Program-made: the position numbers and the translations under genes
Shown: piece after piece, positions 35,608 to 43,602 of the stretch
Layout of the letters: each line of letters opens with the position of its first letter
Numbering within the stretch: position 1 is the stretch's first letter
NCBI GenBank assembly: GCA_002698575.1
Contig: NZZG01000016.1
Span: 1-61,714, forward strand
Source of the DNA: Pimelobacter sp.
GTDB lineage: Bacteria; Actinomycetota; Actinomycetes; Propionibacteriales; Nocardioidaceae
Reading direction: 5' to 3'
Length of the DNA stretch: 61,714 nt
Notes under the pieces: model-generated
What the model was told of the DNA's origin: nothing
What the model saw: the letters and a program-made list of their open reading frames with translations, nothing else
Database searches by the model: none

Positions 35608-35636
35608 AAGGTACACGAGCTTCCCCACGCTGCCAA
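35608..35636 (-). promoter_or_regulatory. Sigma-A-type promoter of the 47-aa gene
   Basis: On the minus strand, TTGGCA (35636-35631), a 17-nt spacer and TACCTT (35613-35608). The transcript would start near 35600, leaving a short leader with the AGGAGGTG ribosome-binding site. Confidence 0.65.
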
Positions 35637-35830
35637 GAGGGTCCGCGTTCCGGGCTGCATTCCCCCACTCGGCCCCCCTGATCACGGCGCCAGCGGAACT
35701 TCTCCTCCACCTGCCGGATTCGTACGACCTGCGGCGAGCCCTCGCCGACGCCACTTCCGTCACATCTGTCACATGGGGACGAATCGACCTCGTCACTGGG
35801 TACGGCGACACCATGCCCCTGCCGTTGCTG

Positions 35831-35842
35831 CCCGATATCGGG
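35831..35842. promoter_or_regulatory. Palindrome 1, candidate operator
   Basis: CCCGATATCGGG is a perfect 12-bp palindrome followed by TC. Its centre is 49 bp from that of palindrome 2. It lies about 95 bp upstream of the 87-aa gene. Confidence 0.5.
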
Positions 35843-35875
35843 TCCCGCCGCCGCGGGGAGTCGATTGCCCTGATT

Positions 35876-35895
35876 CTGACCCGAAATCGGGTCAG
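35876..35895. promoter_or_regulatory. Palindrome 2, candidate operator
   Basis: Perfect 9-bp arms, CTGACCCGA/TCGGGTCAG, flank AA, 40 bp upstream of the 87-aa gene start. It has the same core as palindrome 1 (CCCGANATCGGG), so one dimeric regulator could bind both. Confidence 0.55.
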
Positions 35896-35934
35896 AAGTT
35901 GCGTTCTTGATCATCTGGTCGGAGGATCCACCGC

Positions 35935-36198
35935 ATGACGCCGGACGCGCACCTGGTGGCGCACCTGGTCGGGAGCACCGGCCTGACTGCCGCCGAGGCC
36001 GCCCGCGTCATCGAGGACGTGGTCGCCTTCCACGCCGAGAGCCTCGAGGTCTACGTCCGGCGGCGACACGCGGAGCTGCGCCTGACCGGGCTGCACAACC
36101 CCGAGGTGTTCGCGACGCTGGCCTCCGAGCTGGAGCACCGCGTGGTGGCCGCGCCGCGGCTCTCGCCGCGCCAGCTGCGCCGCATCGTGCACGGCTAG
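35935..36198 (+). CDS. Small protein of 87 residues, unknown
   Basis: A mostly helical cytoplasmic protein (LVAHLVGSTGLTAAEAARVIEDVVAFHAESLEVYVRRRHAELRL). It ends in a basic segment, LSPRQLRRIVHG. The ATG has GGAGG 9 nt upstream. It sits 64 nt before glmS and may be cotranscribed with it. It could be a nucleic-acid-binding or adaptor protein, but no family is recognised. Two palindromes upstream suggest dedicated regulation. Confidence 0.6.
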   Translation: MTPDAHLVAHLVGSTGLTAAEAARVIEDVVAFHAESLEVYVRRRHAELRLTGLHNPEVFATLASELEHRVVAAPRLSPRQLRRIVHG

Positions 36199-36224
36199 CC
36201 ATCCACCTCGCGACCACACGCTCG

Positions 36225-36248
36225 ACACGACCAGAGACACGACCAGAG
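36225..36248. repeat. 12-bp direct repeat before glmS
   Basis: ACACGACCAGAG occurs twice back to back, ending just before the glmS ribosome-binding site (CAGAGGA). There is no sign of the glmS ribozyme. Confidence 0.65.
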
Positions 36249-36262
36249 AACAGAGGACCACC

Positions 36263-38092
36263 ATGTGCGGGATCGTCGGATACATCGGGACCCAGCAGGC
36301 CGCCCCGCTCATCCTCGAGGGGCTGACCCGCCTGGAGCACCGGGGCTACGACTCGGCCGGTGTCGCGGTGCTGGGCGGGTCCAAAGAGTCAGCGCTGCGC
36401 GTGGCCAAGAAGGCCGGTCGCGTCCGGGACCTCACCGACGACCTGCCCAAGCGCTTCGCCGGCAAGGTCGGCATCGGGCACACGCGCTGGGCCACCCACG
36501 GGCCGGCCAACGACGTCAACGCCCACCCGCACACCGACACGAAGGGTGACGTCGCGGTGGTCCACAACGGGATCATCGACAACGCCTCCTCGCTGCGCTC
36601 CCGGCTCGCCCAGGACGGCGTCGACCTGACCTCCGACACCGACACCGAGGTGCTTGCCCACCTGATCGCGCGCTCCACCGCCGAGACCCTGGAGGCCCGG
36701 GTGGCCGAGGCCCTCTCGGCGGTCGACGGCACCTACGGGCTGGCCGTCGTGCACGCCGACTTCCCCGACCGGATCGTGGTCGCCCGCAACGGCAGTCCGT
36801 TGCTGATCGGGGTGGGCGAGAAGGAGATGCTCGTCGCCTCCGACCTCGCCGCGCTGATCCGGCACACCACGATGGTGGCCCACCTCGAGGACGGCGAGAT
36901 CGCCACGCTCACCGCCGGTGGCTTCACGACGTACCGCGCCGACCTGACCTCCACCCACCGCACGGCCACCGAGGTCGACGTCGACCCCGCGACGTACGAG
37001 GCGGGCGAGCACGAGTCGTTCATGCACAAGGAGATGCTCGAGCAGCCCGACGCCGCGGAGCGGGTGCTGCGGGGCCGTCTGGACGAGCGCTTCGGCACCG
37101 CGCACCTGGGCGGGTTGCCGATGGACGCTCGGGAGACCCGGGCCATCAAGCGGGTCAAGATCCTCGGTTGCGGCTCGGCCTACTACGTCGGCCAGATGGG
37201 CGCCTCGCTGATCGAGGAGCTCGCCCGGATCCCGGCGGACGCCGAGGCGGCCAGCGAGTTCCGCTATCGCAACCCCGTCATCGAGCCCGACACCCTCTAC
37301 GTCGCCGTCAGCCAGTCGGGCGAGACGATCGACACCCTGCTCGCGGTCCAGGAGATCCACCGCAAGGGTGGACGCTGCATCGGCCTGGTCAACGTGGTCG
37401 GCTCCGCGATCGCCCGCGAGTGCGACGGCGGCATCTACCTGCACGCCGGTCCCGAGGTCGCGGTCGCCTCGACCAAGGCTCTGACCAACATGTTCCTCGG
37501 CTTCGCCCTGCTCGCCCTCCAGCTGGGCCGGGTGCGGGACCTGTCGATCTCCGACGGCAAGCGGCTGATCGCCGCGCTGCTCGCCCTGCCCGAGCAGATC
37601 GAGCAGATCCTCGGGCGCGAGGAGGAGATCGGTGAGATCGCACAGGTCCTCGCGGCTGCCGAGAGCCTCTTCTTCGTCGGACGCGTGCGCGGCTTCCCGG
37701 TCGCGCGCGAGGGCGCCCAGAAGTTCAAGGAGATCAGCTATCGCCACGCCGAGGCCTACCAGACCTCCGAGCTCAAGCACGGACCCCTGGCCCTGATCTC
37801 CGGCGACGTGCCGAGCGTCGCGATCGTCCCGCACGACGAGCTGACCGACCGCAACGTGGGCGCCCTGCACGAGATCGCGGCACGCGGCGGCCCGCTCGTG
37901 GTGATCACCCACCCCGACGTCGACCTCGGGGCCATCGAGTGCCGTCGCCTCGACGTCCCCCGCTCCGAGCGCGAGCTCGACCCCATCCTGCTGACGATCC
38001 CGCTGCAGCTGCTGGCCTACCGCGCGGCGCTGCACCTGGGCCACGACATCGACAAGCCGCGCAACCTCGCCAAGTCGGTGACGGTGGAGTGA
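36263..38092 (+). CDS. glmS: Glutamine--fructose-6-phosphate aminotransferase GlmS
   Basis: This enzyme makes glucosamine 6-phosphate from fructose 6-phosphate and glutamine, the first step to UDP-GlcNAc for peptidoglycan. At 609 residues it is the usual length. The N-terminal nucleophile Cys2 is in MCGIVGYIG; GIGHTRWATHG and VVHNGIIDN complete the class II glutaminase. Two SIS domains follow (ILGCGSAYYVGQMGA, SQSGETIDTLLAV, STKALTNMFL). The C-terminus PRNLAKSVTVE is diagnostic. Translation begins after AGAGGA. Confidence 0.97.
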   Translation: MCGIVGYIGTQQAAPLILEGLTRLEHRGYDSAGVAVLGGSKESALRVAKKAGRVRDLTDDLPKRFAGKVGIGHTRWATHGPANDVNAHPHTDTKGDVAVVHNGIIDNASSLRSRLAQDGVDLTSDTDTEVLAHLIARSTAETLEARVAEALSAVDGTYGLAVVHADFPDRIVVARNGSPLLIGVGEKEMLVASDLAALIRHTTMVAHLEDGEIATLTAGGFTTYRADLTSTHRTATEVDVDPATYEAGEHESFMHKEMLEQPDAAERVLRGRLDERFGTAHLGGLPMDARETRAIKRVKILGCGSAYYVGQMGASLIEELARIPADAEAASEFRYRNPVIEPDTLYVAVSQSGETIDTLLAVQEIHRKGGRCIGLVNVVGSAIARECDGGIYLHAGPEVAVASTKALTNMFLGFALLALQLGRVRDLSISDGKRLIAALLALPEQIEQILGREEEIGEIAQVLAAAESLFFVGRVRGFPVAREGAQKFKEISYRHAEAYQTSELKHGPLALISGDVPSVAIVPHDELTDRNVGALHEIAARGGPLVVITHPDVDLGAIECRRLDVPRSERELDPILLTIPLQLLAYRAALHLGHDIDKPRNLAKSVTVE

Positions 38093-38198
38093 GCAGCGGA
38101 CCACGAGGCACGAGTGGTCGGCGTGGGCGCGTGACGGTCCGGCGAGCCCGCCCCGAGAGCTCGAGGGTGACCCAGCGCACCGCGCCGTCGAATGGAGT

Positions 38199-38220
38199 GG
38201 TAGTGGCGCGAGCCACTACC
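38199..38220. promoter_or_regulatory. Inverted repeat overlapping the helicase -10 box
   Basis: GGTAGTGGC (38199-38207)/GCCACTACC (38212-38220) has a GCGA centre. The right arm runs into TACCGT (38217-38222), the -10 of the leaderless helicase gene. A DNA operator is more likely than an RNA hairpin for that gene; it could also terminate glmS transcription. Confidence 0.55.
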
Positions 38221-38228
38221 GTTGTCGG

Positions 38229-40004
38229 GTGAACGACATCTCTGAGCAGTCCACCGAGCCCACCTTCGAAGACCTGGGCCTCGGTGACGCCGTCCTCAAG
38301 GCGCTGCGCGACGTCGGCTACGAGAACCCCTCCACCATCCAGGCGCAGACCATCCCGCCGCTGCTCGCCGGCAACGACCTCGTCGGCCTCGCCCAGACCG
38401 GCACCGGCAAGACGGCCGCGTTCGCGCTGCCGATCCTGGACCAGCTCGACGTCCGCCAGAAGTCCGTGCAGGCGCTCGTCCTGGCCCCCACCCGCGAGCT
38501 CGCCCTGCAGGTCTGCGAGGCCTTCCAGAAGTACGCCGCCCACACCAAGGGCGTGCACGTCCTCCCCGTCTACGGCGGGCAGGCGTACGGCGTCCAGCTG
38601 AGCGCGCTGCGCCGCGGCGTCCACGTGGTCGTCGGCACTCCCGGGCGGATCATGGACCACCTCGAGAAGGGCACGCTCGACCTGTCGGAGCTGAAGTTCC
38701 TGGTGCTCGACGAGGCCGACGAGATGCTCAACATGGGCTTCGCCGACGACGTCGAGACGATCCTGGCCGACACCCCGGACACCAAGCAGGTGGCGCTGTT
38801 CAGCGCCACGATGCCCGCCCAGATCCGCCGGCTGTCGAAGAAGTACCTCAACGACCCGGTCGAGATCACCGTCAAGGGCAAGACCGCGACCGCCGCCAAC
38901 ATCACCCAGCGCTACCTGATCGTCAGCTACCCGCAGAAGGTCGACGCCCTGACCCGCATCCTCGAGGTCGAGAACTTCGAGGGGATGATCGTCTTCGTCC
39001 GCACCAAGAACGAGACCGAGACCCTGGCCGAGAAGCTGCGTGCCCGCGGCCTCTCCGCGATGGCGATCAACGGTGACGTCGCCCAGGTGCAGCGCGAGCG
39101 CACCGTCAACCAGCTCAAGGCCGGCAAGCTCGACATCCTCGTCGCCACCGACGTGGCTGCTCGTGGCCTCGACGTCGAGCGGATCAGCCACGTCGTCAAC
39201 TACGACATCCCCACCGACACCGAGTCCTACGTGCACCGCATCGGCCGGACCGGTCGTGCCGGGCGCAGCGGTGACGCGATCTCGTTCGTCACGCCCCGCG
39301 AGCGCTACCTCCTCAAGCACATCGAGAAGGCGACCCGTCAGCCGTTGACCGAGATGAGCCTGCCGAGCGTGGAGGACGTCAACGTCACCCGGCTGACGCG
39401 CTTCGACGACCAGATCACCGCGGCGCTCGAGGACGGCAACCGGATCGAGCAGTTCCGCGACATCGTCGCCCACTACGTCCGCCACCACGACGTCCCCGAG
39501 GCCGACGTGGCGGCTGCGCTCGCCGTCGTGGCCCAGGGCGACACGCCGCTGCTGCTCGACCCGGCGGCCGAGCGCAAGCTGCGCCAGGAGACCTTCGCCA
39601 AGGACCGCCCCGACCGCGGTGCCTCCGCCGGGCGCGGCGCCGGCTCGTCCGAGCGACGTCCCCGCGGCGGCAACGACCAGCCGATGAAGGCCTACAAGAT
39701 CCAGGTCGGCAAGCGCCACAAGGTCGAGCCCCGTCAGATCGTCGGCGCGATCGCGAACGAGGGTGGCCTGTCCCGCTCCGACTTCGGCCACATCCAGATC
39801 CGCCCTGACTTCTCGGTCGTCGAGCTGCCCGCCGAGCTGTCGCCCGAGACCTGGAAGAAGCTCGAGAACACGCGGATCAGCGGCAAGCTCATCGAGCTCG
39901 CCGAGGACCGGGGCCCCCGCGGCTCCCGCCCGCCGTCCGGTGGCGGCTCGTCGTACGACGGGGCACCGCGTCGCGACAAGAAGCCGCGCCACAAGAAGTC
40001 CTGA
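38229..40004 (+). CDS. DEAD-box RNA helicase (CsdA/DbpA-like)
   Basis: A 591-residue ATP-dependent RNA helicase. All motifs are present: Q motif (GYENPSTIQAQTI), I (AQTGTGKT), Ia (PTRELA), Ib (TPGR), II (DEAD), III (SAT), IV (IVFVRTKNETE), V (ATDVAARGLD) and VI (HRIGRTGRAGR). A linker precedes a C-terminal DbpA-type RNA-binding domain (YKIQVGKRHKVEPRQIVGAI...FSVVELPAEL) and a basic Ser/Gly tail ending in RHKKS. Roles in ribosome assembly or cold adaptation are usual. The GTG start is 6 nt from TACCGT. Confidence 0.93.
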   Translation: MNDISEQSTEPTFEDLGLGDAVLKALRDVGYENPSTIQAQTIPPLLAGNDLVGLAQTGTGKTAAFALPILDQLDVRQKSVQALVLAPTRELALQVCEAFQKYAAHTKGVHVLPVYGGQAYGVQLSALRRGVHVVVGTPGRIMDHLEKGTLDLSELKFLVLDEADEMLNMGFADDVETILADTPDTKQVALFSATMPAQIRRLSKKYLNDPVEITVKGKTATAANITQRYLIVSYPQKVDALTRILEVENFEGMIVFVRTKNETETLAEKLRARGLSAMAINGDVAQVQRERTVNQLKAGKLDILVATDVAARGLDVERISHVVNYDIPTDTESYVHRIGRTGRAGRSGDAISFVTPRERYLLKHIEKATRQPLTEMSLPSVEDVNVTRLTRFDDQITAALEDGNRIEQFRDIVAHYVRHHDVPEADVAAALAVVAQGDTPLLLDPAAERKLRQETFAKDRPDRGASAGRGAGSSERRPRGGNDQPMKAYKIQVGKRHKVEPRQIVGAIANEGGLSRSDFGHIQIRPDFSVVELPAELSPETWKKLENTRISGKLIELAEDRGPRGSRPPSGGGSSYDGAPRRDKKPRHKKS

Positions 40005-40041
40005 GGCCGGCCGGTTCAACGCGCTCCGACCTGCCGTTGCG

Positions 40042-41010
40042 TCACGATGGTGGCGGAGCGGCAGGCCGCGCCAGTAGGTCCGCCACGAACGAGGCCCCCG
40101 CCATCTGACCGGCTGCGGCCGCCATCAGGACCGAGCTCATCGGCATCGGCATGACTGCGGTGTGAGCGGCGTCGCCGGCTGCGAAGACTCCCGGCAGCGA
40201 CGTCCGGCCCATCGCGTCGACCTCCACGCAGCCCGACTCCAGCAGGCTCAGTCCGAGCTGGTCCGCGAAGGGCGCCGACTGCTCGAACGTGGTCGACACG
40301 AGCACGCCACCCACCTCGAGGTCCGGGCCGGAGGCGAACGAGACGGTGGCTCCCAACGAGCTGGGGCAGAAGCCGGACACGCGCTGCGGACGCACGCTCG
40401 CCCCGACACCGGCCACCGCCGCCGCGCCGACCTCGTCCAGGTCGGCGCCGTCGGTCAGGACGATGACCTCCGAGGCGATCGGGGTGAGCATCGCGGCGAG
40501 ACGGCCGACGTGCGCGTGGCTGCCGAGGACGGCCACCGGCAGACCGGCGTACTCGTGCCCGTGGCAGAAGGGACAGTGCGCGGCGACCGTCCCGAACAGC
40601 CCGGCGAGACCGGGCTTGTCCGGCAGGGTGTCGCGCACCCCGGTGGCGAGCAGCAGGAGCCGGGTGGAGATCGTCTCCCCGTCGGCCACGACCTCGAAGC
40701 CGGCCTCGCCCGTCCGACGGACCTCGGTGGCCGCGGCGTCACGCACCTCGACGGTGTCGTACGCCGTGAGCTCGGCGCGCGCGAGCGAGCGCAGGTCGGC
40801 GGGTGCTCGCCCGTCGTGGGTCAGGAAGTTGTGCATCGCCGGGGTCGGGTCGTTGCGGTAGCTGCCGCTGTCGAGCAGCAGCACCCTGCGGTGCATCCGG
40901 CCCAGGGTGAGGGCCGCCTGGAGCCCGGCGGGGCCGCCCCCGACGACGACCACCTCGTAGGTGGCGGTGGCGTGGTCGTTCGTCGCGCGGGCCAGGGTGG
41001 CGCTGGTCAT
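40042..41010 (-). CDS. Thioredoxin reductase-like FAD oxidoreductase
   Basis: A 322-residue flavoprotein with FAD motif VVVGGGPAGLQAALTLGR, a CxxC-containing HCPFCHGHEYA (redox-active pair), the NAD(P)-side region VAVLGSHAHVGRLAAM and a C-terminal FAD motif GVFAAGDAAH. ATG 41010 was chosen because GAGAGGA precedes it and the promoter occupies 41047-41077, which excludes the upstream ATG at 41061. It is divergent from, and probably controlled by, the MerR regulator. The partner thiol substrate is unknown. Confidence 0.85.
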   Translation of the reverse strand: MTSATLARATNDHATATYEVVVVGGGPAGLQAALTLGRMHRRVLLLDSGSYRNDPTPAMHNFLTHDGRAPADLRSLARAELTAYDTVEVRDAAATEVRRTGEAGFEVVADGETISTRLLLLATGVRDTLPDKPGLAGLFGTVAAHCPFCHGHEYAGLPVAVLGSHAHVGRLAAMLTPIASEVIVLTDGADLDEVGAAAVAGVGASVRPQRVSGFCPSSLGATVSFASGPDLEVGGVLVSTTFEQSAPFADQLGLSLLESGCVEVDAMGRTSLPGVFAAGDAAHTAVMPMPMSSVLMAAAAGQMAGASFVADLLARPAAPPPS

Positions 41011-41046
41011 CGTGTGTCCTCTCGTCGACAACTTGTCTCCACCACG

Positions 41047-41077
41047 AGGATGTGACTTCATGTCGACATGAAGTCAA
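41047..41077 (-). promoter_or_regulatory. MerR-type promoter with 24-bp palindrome
   Basis: A minus-strand -35 TTGACT (41077-41072), a 19-nt spacer and -10 CATCCT (41052-41047). A perfect palindrome, TGACTTCATGTC/GACATGAAGTCA (41053-41076), covers the spacer and enters the -35. A 19-bp spacer filled by a dyad is the hallmark of MerR-activated promoters. The ATG of merR (41068) lies inside the palindrome. Confidence 0.75.
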
Positions 41078-41493
41078 GCCCTCGTGAGACCTGGAGTGTC
41101 GGCGAGCTCGCGTCCCGCTTCGACCTCGCGACCCACGTGCTGCGCCACTGGGAGGACGTGGGGCTGCTGAGGCCCGCGCGGGACAGCGCCGGTCGGCGTC
41201 GCTACGGCCGCGACGAGCTGGTGCGAGTGGCGGTCATCCTGCGCAACAAGGCGGCGGGGATGTCGCTGGAGCAGATCGCGGTCCTGCTCGACGCCGGCGC
41301 GCCCGACCGTCACCGCGTGCTCGAGGCGCACCTGGCCGACCTGGACCGACGGATGCAGGAGATGAAGCTGTCGCGGCAGATGACCGAGCACGCCCTGCGG
41401 TGCCGGGCCCACGACGTGGCCAACTGCCCCCGCTTCAGGACCGGCATCGAGGACCTGCTGGAGGGAAGGCGCTGGCCGGGAGACTGGCACTGA
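41068..41493 (+). CDS. MerR-family regulator
   Basis: A 141-residue regulator. The winged-helix DNA-binding domain is WSVGELASRFDLATHVLRHWEDVGLL...RRRYGRDELVRVAVILRNKAAGMSLEQIAVLL. A coiled-coil dimerisation helix (HRVLEAHLADLDRRMQEMKLSRQMTEHAL) follows, then a C-terminal segment with two cysteines (ALRCRAHDVANCPRF) that could sense redox state or metal. Its start codon lies within its own operator, implying autorepression. The target is the divergent oxidoreductase. Confidence 0.88.
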   Translation: MKSSPRETWSVGELASRFDLATHVLRHWEDVGLLRPARDSAGRRRYGRDELVRVAVILRNKAAGMSLEQIAVLLDAGAPDRHRVLEAHLADLDRRMQEMKLSRQMTEHALRCRAHDVANCPRFRTGIEDLLEGRRWPGDWH

Positions 41494-41598
41494 GCCGGCC
41501 CTGGGACTGGCTGTGGAAGGGGTCCGGAGTCGCCGCACCCGTCTCCCGCAGCGGTCGCACCGCCCGGTGCGGTCGGGGGCGGCTGGTACAACCGGGGT

Positions 41599-43524
41599 AT
41601 GCCGACCTCGTCCCTGGCCCGTGCCCTGGCTCGTGCGCTGGTCGCGCCCGCAGTCCTCGTGCTCGCGGCCGGCCTGCTCGCCGGGTGCGACGCGGCGCCG
41701 CCCGATCCCGACGAGGTCGGCGTCGAGGCCGACGGCACGGCAGCGGCTCTGGTGGCCGCGCTCAACCAGGGCGACCTGGCGGCCGTGCCCTTCACCGAGG
41801 TGACCTGGACCGACGCCACCGACGACCTGGTCTCCGTGGTCGAGGGCATGGGCGAGCGCACCGCGACCATCCGCCTCGGCGAGGTCTCCACCGACGGCGA
41901 CGCCGCGACCGCCACGCTGACCTGGTCGTGGCCGCTGGGCGATGCCGAGACCTGGACCTACACCACCGATGTCGCGCTCCAACGCGTCGCCGACGCGTGG
42001 GAGGTCGTCTGGGACCACGACGTCGTCGAGCCGAGCCTCAACGCCAGCTCGGTGCTGGAGGCCTCGACGGTGGCCGGCAGCCGTGGTGACATCGTCGGCG
42101 CCGACGGGCTGCGCCTGGTGACCAACCGTTCGGTGGTCCGGGTCGGGATCGACAAGACCAAGGTCGGGGCGAAGCGCGCCGCCGCCTCCGCCGCAGCGCT
42201 GGCTCGGCTCGTCGACATCGGCGTCGACGACTTCCGCAAGCGCGTCCAGGCAGCCGGCGACCTGGCCTTCGTCGAGGCGATCACCTTCCGCGCCGAGGAC
42301 GTCCCCGCGCAGGTGAGCCGGACCTACACCGACATCGACGGAGCCTCGCTCCTGCCCGCCGAGGTGCCGCTGGCGCCGACCCGCGACTTCGCCGCCCCGA
42401 TCCTGGGCACGGTGGGTGAGGTGACCGCGGAGATGATCGCCGAGGAGCCCGACCGCTTCGAGGTCGGCGACACCGCGGGCCTCTCCGGCCTGCAGGCCCG
42501 CTACGACGAGCAGCTCAGCGGGACGTCGGGCGTGGTCATCGACGCCGTCGGCAGCGACGGCAAGGAGCGCGAGATCATCCGGTTCGGTGGCCAGGACGGG
42601 GAGCCCCTGCGACTGACGCTGGACGAGCGACTGCAGAGCCGGGCGGAGTCGTTGCTGGCCGACGTCGACCCGGCCAGCGCCCTGGTCGCCATCCGTCCCA
42701 GCGACGGCGCGGTCCTGGCGGCGGCCAACGGTCCCGGCAACGGGGGCCTCAACCTGGCCACCTTCGGTCAGTACGCCCCGGGCTCCACCTTCAAGAGCGT
42801 CAGCTCCCTCGCGCTGCTGCGCAGCGGGCTCGAGCCCGACAGCCGGGTGCCGTGCACCGCGACCGTCGAGGTGGACGGTCGCGACTTCGAGAACTACGAC
42901 GACTACCCGGCCGGCGGGCTCGGCAGGATCCCGTTCCGCACGGCACTGGCCAACTCCTGCAACACCGCCTTCATCGCCGAGCGTCGGCGTCTCGAGGAGG
43001 ACGACCTGGCCGACGCGGCGGCCTCCCTCGGTCTCGGTGTCGACCACGACCTCGGCTTCCCCGCCTACTTCGGCTCCGTCGAGCCGCCCACGACCGAGAC
43101 CGGCCGGGCCGCCGACATGATCGGTCAGGGGACCGTCCTGGCCTCCCCGATGGCGATGGCGACCGTGATCGCCTCGATCCAGCAGGGCGACCTGGTGGTG
43201 CCGCGGCTCGTCGAGCAGGTCGAGGTCTCGCCCCCCGACGGCGTCACGCCGGTCTCGTCCGCCGAGGCCCGCCAGCTGCGTGCGCTGCTGCGCGGTGTGG
43301 TCACCGACGGGAGCGGACGGCTGCTCGCCGACGTACCCGGGCCGGACGTGATCGCCAAGACCGGCACGGCCGAGTACGCCGCGGACGACGGCAGCACCCG
43401 CACCCACGCCTGGATGATCGCCGCCCAGGGAGACCTCGCGGTCGCGGTGTTCGTCCAGGACGGCTCCAGCGGCTCCGGGACGGCCGGACCGATCCTCGAG
43501 GAGTTCCTGCGCGCCGCCCGCTGA
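41599..43524 (+). CDS. Lipoprotein class B penicillin-binding protein (transpeptidase)
   Basis: A 641-residue extracytoplasmic D,D-transpeptidase that crosslinks peptidoglycan. The lipobox LLAGC replaces the usual transmembrane anchor. Next come an NTF2/MecA_N-like domain (about 45-160), a dimerisation domain, and the transpeptidase with STFK (Ser396), SCN (Ser453-Asn455) and KTG (Lys587). It resembles mycobacterial lipoprotein PBPs. TACAAC, a weak -10, lies 6 nt from the ATG. It is monocistronic; the LAL regulator follows 78 nt later. Confidence 0.92.
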   Translation: MPTSSLARALARALVAPAVLVLAAGLLAGCDAAPPDPDEVGVEADGTAAALVAALNQGDLAAVPFTEVTWTDATDDLVSVVEGMGERTATIRLGEVSTDGDAATATLTWSWPLGDAETWTYTTDVALQRVADAWEVVWDHDVVEPSLNASSVLEASTVAGSRGDIVGADGLRLVTNRSVVRVGIDKTKVGAKRAAASAAALARLVDIGVDDFRKRVQAAGDLAFVEAITFRAEDVPAQVSRTYTDIDGASLLPAEVPLAPTRDFAAPILGTVGEVTAEMIAEEPDRFEVGDTAGLSGLQARYDEQLSGTSGVVIDAVGSDGKEREIIRFGGQDGEPLRLTLDERLQSRAESLLADVDPASALVAIRPSDGAVLAAANGPGNGGLNLATFGQYAPGSTFKSVSSLALLRSGLEPDSRVPCTATVEVDGRDFENYDDYPAGGLGRIPFRTALANSCNTAFIAERRRLEEDDLADAAASLGLGVDHDLGFPAYFGSVEPPTTETGRAADMIGQGTVLASPMAMATVIASIQQGDLVVPRLVEQVEVSPPDGVTPVSSAEARQLRALLRGVVTDGSGRLLADVPGPDVIAKTGTAEYAADDGSTRTHAWMIAAQGDLAVAVFVQDGSSGSGTAGPILEEFLRAAR

Positions 43525-43602
43525 GCGCCGCGCCGACCGCGCAGCGGTGATTTCCGCCCTGCGGGCGATCACGGCCGGGCTGCGAGCGCCTAGCCTGGGA
43601 GC

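Larger units (their letters stand above)
35641..35934. other. Intergenic region with two palindromes, visibly less G+C-rich
   Basis: No credible ORF is present. It contains CCCGATATCGGG (35831-35842) and CTGACCCGA-AA-TCGGGTCAG (35876-35895), then the GGAGG ribosome-binding site (35921-35925) of the 87-aa gene. The two palindromes share the half-site ATCGGGTC. Confidence 0.6.

Noticed and set aside
35434..36198. Toxin-antitoxin pair (47-aa and 87-aa genes)
   Set aside because: The genes are divergent, 357 bp apart, with different signals, and neither shows toxin or antitoxin motifs.
36199..36262. glmS ribozyme
   Set aside because: The spacer is only 64 nt, has a simple 12-bp direct repeat and lacks the ribozyme core; the ribozyme is not typical of this phylum.
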